DNA of 64,000 nt, taken from assembly GCF_014066305.1 (NCBI RefSeq), contig NW_023501038.1, positions 186,001-250,000 on the forward strand. Reading direction: 5' to 3'. The position numbers were made by a program, and so were the translations under genes. Of the stretch, positions 1-9,908 are shown piece after piece. The stretch comes from Letharia columbiana (Eukaryota; Ascomycota; Lecanoromycetes; Lecanorales; Parmeliaceae). Every line of letters begins with the position of its first letter. Position 1 is the stretch's first letter. The notes beneath the pieces were generated by a model. It had not been told where the DNA came from and searched no databases. It worked only from the letters and a program-made list of their open reading frames with translations.

Positions 1-3000
1 GCGCCAGAGATCGGACCGAGTGGACGGCCAAGGCGAAAGGCGGCCAAAAAAAAGCCGGTATACGAAGAGAGTGATAGTGAAGATCTTTCGGAAGGGATAC
101 GTGAGACTAGGGTCGAAGATGAGGATGGCACACCAAAGAAGAAACGAGGCAAACCTTCACTGGTCATAAAGCTCAGGACTACGCCTCGGCAAAATGCTGC
201 ACAACCTAGAAGAAGCACTAGAGCTCGCAGCGGTAGCATTGGAGCCTCGAGACCTACATCATCTCACATGCAGACTTCAGCGACGCGGAAAAGTAGTCGA
301 ATTGCGCAAGATGAGACAGAAGCCGTTGTAGCTCTAACGAACTCGGGCCATCACGTCGATGTCGTACGTCCTGGAACGCGAAGCCCTCCAACAGTGAGGC
401 CTACGAAAGGTGGCAAAGGTGTTAAAAAAATGCCCGCCAGCATCGTGTACGAAGAAGACGAAGAGAGCTCAACAAGGACGAAAGAGCATTTCGATACTGA
501 TGAGCTCCAGGACGAGGGAAACCGACTCGAAGTCGCTGCCAGTCGAGAACATCTAGGTAACAAGGACGAACACCCTCAAGCGCACTCTACAGCAGCGACT
601 GAAAATTCACGGCCAGAAGAATTAGACATAATCCAAGCCGACGACGAAGTTGCTGTCATTCCTGAGTCTGAAGACGATGGCCCCCAGGATGAAGATGATG
701 AAGACCCAATAAACAAACCTGGCCGGAACCTAAGGCGACGTGGAAGCAAGCGTATAGCAAATAGTGCCGATGAAGCAGCAAGCCGTTCAGGTGGTCGATC
801 GACACGCCATGCTGTACGATCAACCCTTGGTAAGCGCAAAACTCGAAGTTCTCAGAGAAGCGGTCAGCAAGAAAGCAGTGACTTTGAGCCCGGAGTCGAG
901 GAAGGCGGTGAAGAAGATGTCTCAGATTCAGAAGCTTTGTCTGGCTCTCCACGTAAGGCTAGTAGGCAGCATGACGAAGATGACAGTACTCCTGCTCGGA
1001 GAGGTCCGAAACGTCGAAAGATCAATCCTCGCAGTCAACGAGTTTCCGACGAGCACGATAGCGAAGTTGCCGAAGAGCTCGCAGAGGAGTTGGATGAATT
1101 ACGAGGAAGCCGTTCTCGTCGAGCTGCCAGAACGGCGGGCATCCTCTACGACGAAAAACCCAAGACACGGCAGCGAAAGCCTGTAGATTATCGTATTCTG
1201 CGGCCGGACCTTGCTTTAACGTTAGACGATGATGGGGAGCCATCGGCAACAACTCCATCTCGAAGAGGACGTGGTGGCGCAGGCGGAACTTGGCAGAGAA
1301 GTCTTTTCTCGACGTACGGCCCGTTTGGTGGCGCAGGCGGTCCCCCTCCAGTATTCGGTGGTCCAGGAGGCATTGGCGCTGTCGCTGGTGCGGATTCTGA
1401 CAGCAGCGATGACGAGATCGCGCAGCGTTCACGACCAGCTGGTATTGGAGGAGCTGTTGGCATGACGCCGACTACCGCACACCCCGCCGGCCCGAGCCTT
1501 TTTCCTCCGCCTCCTGGTCAACTGCACGGTGCTGATCCTCTCCAAGGGCCTTCTGGAACTCCTGCGAACCTCGGGAAGGTTAAGGAAAAACAAGCTCTCG
1601 CGGATGCGGATCCTCTGGGAGTCGATCAGAATGTAAATTTCGATGCCGTTGGTGGTCTGCAAGGCCACGTAGACCAGCTAAAGGAGATGGTCGCTCTACC
1701 TCTGCTCTACCCGGAGGTCTTTCAACGGTTCCACGTGACGCCGCCTCGAGGTGTGCTGTTCCATGGACCACCCGGAACTGGTAAAACATTGTTAGCAAGA
1801 GCCCTTGCCAACAGTGTCAGCTCACAAGGACGGAAAGTAACTTTCTATATGCGTAAAGGCGCAGATGTTTTGAGCAAATGGGTAGGTGAGGCAGAACGTC
1901 AGCTTAGACTCTTGTTTGAAGAAGCACGCAAAAACCAGCCAAGTATCATCTTCTTCGACGAGATTGACGGTAAGCAGCGCCGCACAGGATGTACTGTTTG
2001 CCTCTTACTGACGCCGACGAAGGCCTTGCACCTGTTAGATCTAGCAAGCAGGACCAAATTCATGCTTCCATAGTTTCGACACTGCTGGCCCTTATGGATG
2101 GTATGGATGGTCGAGGCCAAGTCATTGTCATTGGAGCCACCAATCGCCCCGATTCAATTGACCCTGCCCTCCGTCGACCCGGTCGATTCGACAGGGAATT
2201 CTATTTCCCTTTGCCAAACACGGAAGCCCGACGAAGCATAATCGACATCCATACAAAAGGCTGGGATCCTCCGTTGACTTCTACTTTCAAGAATGAAATT
2301 GCAAAACTGACCAAGGGATACGGCGGAGCTGATCTTCGTGCACTATGTACAGAAGCAGCTCTGAACGCAGTGCAAAGACGGTATCCGCAGATATACAAAT
2401 CCAACGAGAAACTCCAAATCAGGCCAGAGACGATCAACGTCGCAGCCAAAGATTTCATGATTTCTGTGAAAAAGATGGTCCCATCATCCGAAAGATCCGC
2501 GTCGTCTGGCGCGGCACCTTTGCCAGAGCAGATCGAGCCTCTGCTACGAGATCCACTTGCCGATATTGAGAGTCTAGTGGCTGATATTCTACCCCAGAAA
2601 AAGCGGTTAACGGCCCTTCAAGAAGCCGAATTTGAAGATGCAGAAGACGATCGAGGCATGGTGGCGGAACGCATGCAGCAAGGTATTTGACAACCTTCCC
2701 CCCTTCCCCACCGGGCATACCTTAGTACTGAACCGTGACTAGAATTCGAGCGGTCTCGTGTTTTTCGGCCAAGGCTGCTTATCAAAGGCGCACCTGGCAT
2801 GGGACAACAGTACCTTGCTGGAGCTCTGTTGAACCATTTCGAAGGCCTGCACGTGCAATCATTTGACCTTCCCACGCTTTTGAGCGACTCGACAAGGGTA
2901 TGATGGGCTTGCTCCGGCTGGCATCTCCTAGCTAACAATGCTGAAGTCACCGGAAGCTACCGTAGTGCAGCTTTTCACCGAAGTCCGACGACATAAGCCA

Positions 3001-5134
3001 AGTGTTATCTATATTCCTAACGTGGACACCTGGTACGGAACAGTGGGGAAGCCCGTCATCTCGACATTTCTTAGTCTCCTACGGACGTTGGCCCCCACAG
3101 ACCCAATCTTACTTCTCGGAATCGTAGAGTGTGATGAGCGGGACATTGATCGGGAAATGATCAAGGATCTATTTTACTTTTCGAGAAAGAATCAATATGA
3201 TATCCCGAGACCATTAATGGTAAGCTTTGGTGAGCCGGATTATGCAATTATTTTGCTCATATGCCATTAGCCATCCCGCCACGAATACTTCAATGCTGTC
3301 ATAGATCAACTCAACGCCTCTCCAGCTGATTTTCCAGAGCCTACGAATCGGAAGAAGAGGAGGTTCGAAGTCCTTATGCCCGTCCCCCCTGAACCACCCA
3401 AGGAGCCGCCAGCTCCTACCAAAGCAGAGCAAAAGGCGCAGAAGAAAAAGGATAGGCTACATCTCAACCTGTTGAAACTCCGTATACAGCCAATTATGGA
3501 CCAGATCAAACTAAGGTACAAGAAGTTTAGGACTGGGGTGATTGATGAAACCCAAATAAGATACTTGTATGAGGAGGAAGACCCAAACATTATCACCACA
3601 GACTTACCGCCAGAGGAGCGGCAACCAGACCCATCGCGGCCCTTTGAGAAAGCCACAGATGATCACGGCGAGCCCGGACTGATCAATGAAGCATCAGGCA
3701 AATTTTTTTATAATATGGAGATAGTCACCATTGAAAAGCGTTTGTCGAACGGTTACTACAAGAGGCCTAAAGACTTTGCGTCAGACATTAAGAAGTTAGC
3801 CAAAGACGCCAAGGCAATCGACGATCAGGACCGGCTCATCAAGGCAAATGAGCTCCAGGCTAATGTCGAGGTGGACATGGAGTATATTGCAGTACAAGAA
3901 CCATGGCTAGCAGCCGAGCTCGAAAACGTCTACGTCCGAGAGACCAAGCGAGAACGAGAAATGGTGGAAAAGGCTAAGCGACTCGCTGCGGTAGAAGGGC
4001 GGGAGTTGGCTATCATTCCATCAAACGTGCCGCCGGGTGATATTGGGGCATCGGCGACGGAGCATTCAGTTGGTCCAATTGTGCTTGGACAGCCCCTCAT
4101 AAATGGTCTAACAACCCATCATCCGACAACACCCTCTAATCCATCGCAGCCTAGTACACTTACGAACGGCTTGTCTGCCGGACTCTCAGATCTTAGCAAT
4201 CTCCACGGACATCATCAGAGTAACGGTACTTCCGTACCTTCTCGCGGCGAGGGCAATATTCATACATCTCCTAGTGATGATGCACCATCTACCGAAAGAG
4301 AGACTCAGGGCAGCTCGTTCGGACCTTCTGCTCAGACTCGCCCTCTGGGTTCCTATACTGGGGGCCCTGCTTCTATTGACCAGCGAAGATCAATACCCGG
4401 AAGCCTCTCTCAGAAGAGTCTGATTACGCCCTTAGCTGAAGGCTCAAATTTGGCCGACTATACAAATTATGCATCAACCACCTCGTCAGATAAGAGGAAT
4501 ACGGGATCGTCTGCCGACAAGAACACCCAAAGCACAACAGGCAAGATTGAGGGACCAGACTTCTCCGCTTTCCCCGACACAGCGGAAGCGAACTCTCAGC
4601 TTCCTGACACTCGAGGTAACACTCAAGGTACGCGAAAGCTTTCTTCCATCTCAAACATAGCGTTTGCTGCACAAGTCTGATCTGCTGACGTTTCTAGCTT
4701 CCCAATCATCTGCCCTCCCCAACAGCAACCCTAGCGATCCTTCTAGCTCCCAAGGTCAGCTTTCTCAACCGGAGCGCTTGTCACAAACGCCGGCGGTGCC
4801 ATTGTTTCATCGCGATAGAACCGACATCAATTCCATTCTCAACGACCCCGTTCCTGGTGCCTCTAGAGCTCTCGCTACTCTTCAACCCCAACTGATAATT
4901 GACCAAGCGCTCAGCGCCAATCTGCTTCACAATGTTGTTGCCCAGACAAGTGGCTGCAGTATTGAACAACTGGAGCAAGTCTATTCGGCATTGATGAATG
5001 AAATCTGGAGGACCAGAGGGGAATGGGACAGGGGGGAAGTGGCCCTTCAGTTGAATAGAGTCTTTGCGGATGTTATGGCGGACATCCACTCATGTCAGGG
5101 ATTGGCCGCAGGGAGCATGGAAATCGAAAGCTGA
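1..5134 (+). CDS. YTA7: Yta7/ATAD2-like bromodomain AAA-ATPase (5' partial)
   Basis: Likely exons: <1-1969, 2023-2682, 2743-2897, 2947-3219, 3271-4615, 4698-5134, giving 1,612 in-window residues in one frame; the frame is open at base 1, so the start lies outside. Introns are 49-82 nt with GT-AG ends. The N-terminal ~500 residues are acidic/basic low complexity. AAA1 has Walker A GPPGTGKT (residues 589-596), Walker B IIFFDEIDG (649-657) and sensor-1 ATNRPD (from 695), all intact. AAA2 (exons 3-4) is degenerate: GAPGMGQQ replaces Walker A and the Walker B acid is lost (VIYIPNVD). A bromodomain follows at about 1080-1215, then a Ser/Thr/Pro-rich linker and a conserved-looking C-terminal helical region. 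The family acts on chromatin at histone genes and in nucleosome handling (known of the family). The last intron has two in-phase donors, after 4615 or 4627. Family assignment is firm; exact exon ends are inferred. Confidence 0.93.
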
Positions 5135-5445
5135 ATGTGAAGCCAATTCCGCCGAGACTCGAAATGGAAAGAAAAGGCTGACGATCCATGAAGCTGTTAG
5201 TCAGAGGTGAGACTAGATAGCAACAGTTCACTTATTGGATAGAAGCGAGGCGTCAGGGATTTTGACGCATGGAGCGAGACTCACATGGTAAATATTATGG
5301 GTAGCTTTAGCCTAGCACTGTGCTGTGTCTGAGTAACAACAATTTCACTAAACTATACTCTCATGGATCTGAAAAACACAATAATACATCTCAAACATGC
5401 TCAGTGTTTCAATCTTCAACGAGGCTTTTACGAACCTGAGCATCT
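5135..5445. other. Convergent intergenic region
   Basis: This is the 311-bp spacer between the stop codons of the two convergent genes. It must hold both 3' UTRs and polyadenylation sites. It has normal genic base composition and no RIP signature. I see no further gene in it. Confidence 0.7.
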
Positions 5446-6659
5446 TCAGGCGCCCTCCCTTAGATCGCCTAATTTATCCACCCAAGCCGTGGGTACAATC
5501 TTCCCATCCTCCCAATCCTGTTTCCCCTTCGTAACACCCGTAAGCACACACAACGTTCCACCCAAGCCCCCCTCGATCCCAAACTGGATATCGGTGTCCA
5601 GCCGATCCCCTATCATGCAGGCTCTTTGCCTGTCGAATTGGAATTTCCCCTCAATAGCATCCATCATGGCTTGACTCGGTTTGCCCAGACTCGTCGGCTG
5701 TTTGCCTCCCAGCATAGCCACCAAAGGTGCTGAGCAGGCACCTGCGCCAGGAAACAGAGTGGATGATGAGGGTAAGGTGGTGTCAATGTTTGTAGCGAGG
5801 AAGACGGCGCCGTGGCGGAGATAGTGGAAGGCCAGGCTGAGCTTCAGATAGTTGAGGTGGAAATCAAGACCGCACAATACCACGCCGACAGAAGGGTCTA
5901 GAGATGTCCCGGATGCAATGTCGGCGTAATCGTCTTTCCCTATCAGCCGATTTAAAGAAGGGTCTGTACCGCCGATGCGGGGAACCTTTTCGCCGTCGAG
6001 CTCAGTCTCTATACCCGCTTCGCCAAGAACAAAGACGGTTTTCTTGTTCGAAGGCAATTGGAGGATGCGGGAGATGTAGATTGCGGCGCTATAGGAAGAG
6101 CCAAAAACTTCATCCTAGTCGCCTTCACTTGAGCGAAGGAGCACAGGACGCTCAACAGAGAGACGTACAACAGTAGCCGGGATTCCCATGCTTGTAAGCT
6201 TTTGCTTGTAGTCGGCGCGAGACTTTGTGCTGTTGTTTGTGACGAAGACGACTTGCTTGCCTATGCAATGGTCAATTTGAATTTTTCAGTGAGGCCTATC
6301 GGAGCAGATTCGACCTTTACTGCGCAGCAGCTCGAGGGTCTCGACTGTTCCTTCGAATAGATGCTCTCCAGACCATAAGACGCCTATCCTTCTATATCTT
6401 TAGATTCGTCGCTCAAAATGCGACTGGTCCAGGCTGCCAATGGACGAGTCAAGATATTGCGAAATTGTGGGTGAGCACACACCATCGCAGTCAAACAGGA
6501 AGACCTGACAGTCCCATGAGCGAAAGGCAATGACACCTTCAGAGACCGGATAAAGACGTTGAGAGGCAAGGACATCGTCTATTGACTTACATCGAATCTA
6601 CTTATGAATTCCTCTATACCCTCTTTATTGCCAGTGAGGTACTCGGCCTGGGTAACCAT
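5446..6659 (-). CDS. PHO13: 4-nitrophenylphosphatase / phosphoglycolate phosphatase (HAD, PHO13 type)
   Basis: Complete gene. Exons in transcript order: 6659-6591, 6504-6483, 6383-6315, 6260-6169, 6114-5446, giving 306 codons plus stop; the yeast protein is about 312. The ATG at 6659-6657 opens the family's typical start (YLTGNKE at residues 7-13). The HAD nucleophile motif is FDCDG with D28 and D30, motif II is VTNNS (60-64), the motif III lysine lies in GKPSQ (K229), and motif IV is GDRLDTD (253-259). The cytosolic enzyme removes phosphate from 2-phosphoglycolate and other by-product metabolites (known of the family). A 22-nt microexon (6483-6504) encodes the catalytic aspartates. The intron at 6261-6314 has an unusual GTCGAA donor, inferred because it restores the family alignment. 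The 5' end is only about 160 bp from the AT-rich transposon block, so expression might be subject to position effect (inference). Confidence 0.92.
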
Positions 6660-7420
6660 TGTAACGTTGAAAGATACCGCTACCCAATCGATGAGGGTCG
6701 ACGGGCTTGTGGATGGAGGTTATTGAAAGCATGGAGAAAGAGGGCGAAAAAAATGCCTGGATTTCTAGCGAACCCTAATCGTGTCTACCCCCATTTGTAC
6801 GCGTACCCATTTACGCCCATTTTTAAAATTATTATTTATTTATAACGAAAGAGATAACTTCGAAATTAAAATAATTATAGATAAATAAATTATATATAAA
6901 AAATCTAAATACTTATTATTAAAAAGTCTAGAATTATAAATATAATATTTAATATTTAATTAAAAATTTATTTAATATAATAAAACTAGTAAATATTATA
7001 AATGTAAGCTAATATCTATTCTATTTACTAGACGAATAATAGATAAAAATATTAGAATTATTTAAATATTATAATTTATATAAGTATTTAAACTTATATA
7101 AATATTATAATTTATATAAATACTATAATTTATTTTTAAAAACGAAAGAGAAAGATTATATAAGACTTTATTAATTAGATAATAATCTATATTAAATCAT
7201 TTCTTAAATTAATAAAGAAAACTCTTAAAGTCTATAGTAAAAGACTTTTATTATTTACTATATATCTATATATTAATAAGTATTTATTTCTATTACTATC
7301 TTAATAAGAATATTAACTTAATTAATATCTAATATAATATTATTAAAGTCCTTTATAGAAGTCTCTAATAGAATTATTTTATTAAGAAATAATTCTAAGT
7401 AAAATTATATATATAAATAA
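6660..7420. other. Gene/AT-rich boundary and unassigned RIP-type DNA
   Basis: The first ~160 bases are the upstream region of the phosphatase gene, ending in a small C-rich patch (6,787-6,822) where CCCATT occurs three times. From about 6,825 the sequence switches within tens of bases to AT-rich DNA nearly lacking CA and TG dinucleotides. No gene or repeat boundary is recognised in 6,825-7,420. It is the left flank of the first Helitron. Confidence 0.7.
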
Positions 7421-9895
7421 TTAATATATATAAAAGAATAAGATAGAGCTAAATTAGAAAATCTTAAATTTATATATATAGTTAATTATTAATTTAGAGT
7501 TATTACGCTCTTTAATTAAATCGGCTAAATTAGTCTAATAGCCCTTTCGCGCTTTCTTATTAAAAATTTATATATAGAAATCTTATACTTTAAGGTACTT
7601 AGCTTATAATAAATATAGTTATTTTATAATTTCTTAAATTATAGAGCTCGCTTTACGCTTTCTAACGCTATAAAAATAATAAAGTTTAATCTATTATTAG
7701 TAAATTAAATTAATATTTAAATATTATAATTATATTAAACGCGTTCGAGATCGAATAATAATCCTTTCATCTATTTATATAATTATTCTTATTTTACTAT
7801 TCTATTAATTCTATTAATTCTATTAACGTCTTCGATACTTCTTATCTAAAGATTACTTTAGATATATATATCTCTTTTACTCGTCTCTTAAAGCCTCTAT
7901 TAATACCTTTAAATTATCTCTAAGCGAATTTATTATTACTAATAATCGAGGTCGTAAGAGAGCTTAATAGCTATTTACTACTATTTATAAATATATTAAA
8001 AAACTCTTAAAAAGAGCTCGAACGAATATATTCTCTTTTATAGATTTCTTCTAAGTTAGCGATAGATAGATTAAATTAATATTTAAATATTATAATTATA
8101 TTAAACGCGTTCGAGATCGAATAATAATCCTTTTATCTATTTATATAATTATTCTTCTTTTATTATTTTATTAATTCTATTAATTCTATTAATTCTATTA
8201 ATTTTATTAATTTTATTAATTTCACTAATATAAATATATTTATTCTCGATATTCTCGCACTTAATTAAATAAGAGAAGAATTTATAATAGATGAATATAA
8301 AGAATATTACGTATCTGCAAATCTGAAAAGTAAATTTTCATACGATTTCCGTCGGATTCGTATTATAAGTACGATTTAGCACGATTTAGTCTATTAAGTA
8401 GACTTTATCTATATTTAATTCTTTTCGCCAGTTCTATTAATTTAGTAACTTTAAAAAATTTTTAGTAACTTTAAAAAATTTTCGTAATGCGCTCTAATAT
8501 ACTCTAAGTACTATTCTATATATATATGATATCAATATATATTATTATTAATATGCGTATTATTATACGCTATTATTAGAGTATTACTTATACGACTAAT
8601 TTTATTAAATCGTTTAATTCCGTAGTTAAATTTAAGTTAGCGTTGATATTTATCGTCGTAAAATCTTATCGTCGTAATATTAATTATTAGAACTTTTTTT
8701 TTTTTATACGTATTACTGCTAAATTGATAGAACTAATAGAAAAGATTAAGATAGTTACTAAATCGGCGGAATTTAAGCGAATTCTAATCAGATTTACTAA
8801 TTCGGCGGATTTTGTAATTTCCGCGACAAACGCGCGATCAGCAATTTCAAATTTTGTAGAAACTTTTCAGATTTGCAGATGCGAAGAATATTATAGAGAT
8901 AATTATTAGTAGTAATAATATAATAGATCTACTCTTTATAATCTTATATTAATTTATTTAATTAATATAAGAGAAGTTAATATAATTAGCGAATATAAAG
9001 AATATTATAAAGAAATTAAGTAGTAATAAAGTCTTTAATATTAAAAATATAGCTTAACTCTTTAAGATTTCACGTTATATACTCTCTATAGTTCTATATT
9101 AAATTATTACTTAATAAGCGAAGAATACTATTATAACTTAATCTATTATTTTTACTATATTAATAATATTATAAGAAAAAAACTATAATAAATAAATACG
9201 AAGAATACTATAAAGAATACTACGAAGAATATTACGAAGAAATTAAGTGATAATAAAATCTCTAGTATTAAGAATACGGCTTAGCTCTCTAAGATTTCAC
9301 ATTATATACTCTCTATAATTTTATATTAAATTATTATTTAATAAGCGAAGAATATTATTATAACTTAATTTATTATTCTTATTATATTAATATAGTATAT
9401 TACTATAATAATATTATAAGAGAAGAATCTATTACGATAATTATAGTTAATTAAATTTTTATAAAAGAAATATTAAACGATATATATTTAAATAAATTAA
9501 AATTATTCGATATCTATAGCTATTCTATTATTCGAAAGATTTTACTATAATAGAAGATATTATAAAATTTATATTACTAATTAATATATTATCTCTATTT
9601 CTTTTTAATATTTTAATACTTCTTATTATAAGAATATAGTCTTTCTCTATTTTTTATAAGCAATTATTATAAATTAATTCTTTATATTATATCTTCCTAA
9701 TTAAATCTTAATACGTCTCTCTTCGTATATATATATTTATATATTATATAGATTAAATTAATTTTATAATAATAAAAGTAGATTAAAAACGTATAGTAAG
9801 CGATTAGAGTTCGATTTAACTTAGAACTAGAACTAAAATTCGATTTAACTTAGAAAATTTTAACTCTATAAATTTAATTCATAGGTCTTTACTTA
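7421..9895 (+). mobile_element. Non-autonomous Helitron R1 (RIP-mutated, contains a MITE)
   Basis: Strand is given with the hairpin/3' end to the right. The 5' end reads TTAATATATATAAAAG (RIP form of TCAGTATATATAA) preceded by A. The 3' end reads CTTTACTTA (RIP form of CTTG), followed by T. The first ~650 bp match the 5' arm of the full-length copy at 31,076 and the last ~200 bp match its 3' arm. The middle is a RIP-degraded version of the ~200-bp tandem repeat (about 8,900-9,530). Subtracting the 568-bp MITE leaves 1,907 bp, nearly the same as R2 (1,901 bp), so the two belong to one subfamily. Confidence 0.85.
8313..8880. mobile_element. MITE with 19-bp perfect TIRs, nested in Helitron R1
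   Basis: ATCTGCAAATCTGAAAAGT at 8313-8331 is the exact reverse complement of 8862-8880. The 568-bp interior is AT-rich and non-coding and holds a poly-T tract near 8,694-8,704. It has subterminal pairs of a motif around ggcgga(a/t)tt near 8,763-8,815. It keeps TG and CA at its ends, so it is less RIP-mutated than its host. The matching region of Helitron R2 lacks it, giving an empty site. The target duplication is unclear (TA/TG or CG by the flanks), so the superfamily is not assigned. Confidence 0.85.
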
Positions 9896-9908
9896 TAATA
9901 TAATATAA

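Noticed and set aside
576..2950. Minus-strand open frames opposite the Yta7-like gene
   Set aside because: Shadows of a long acidic/basic coding region on the plus strand.
6770..6785. Possible telomeric repeat aaccctaa near the AT-rich border
   Set aside because: A single copy with no tandem repetition.
6582..6845. 87-codon plus-strand frame at the gene border
   Set aside because: It overlaps the phosphatase first exon antisense and runs into AT-rich DNA; no family match is recognised.
8724..8909. 61-codon frame within the MITE
   Set aside because: It runs over the TIR into the host Helitron and has no recognisable domain.
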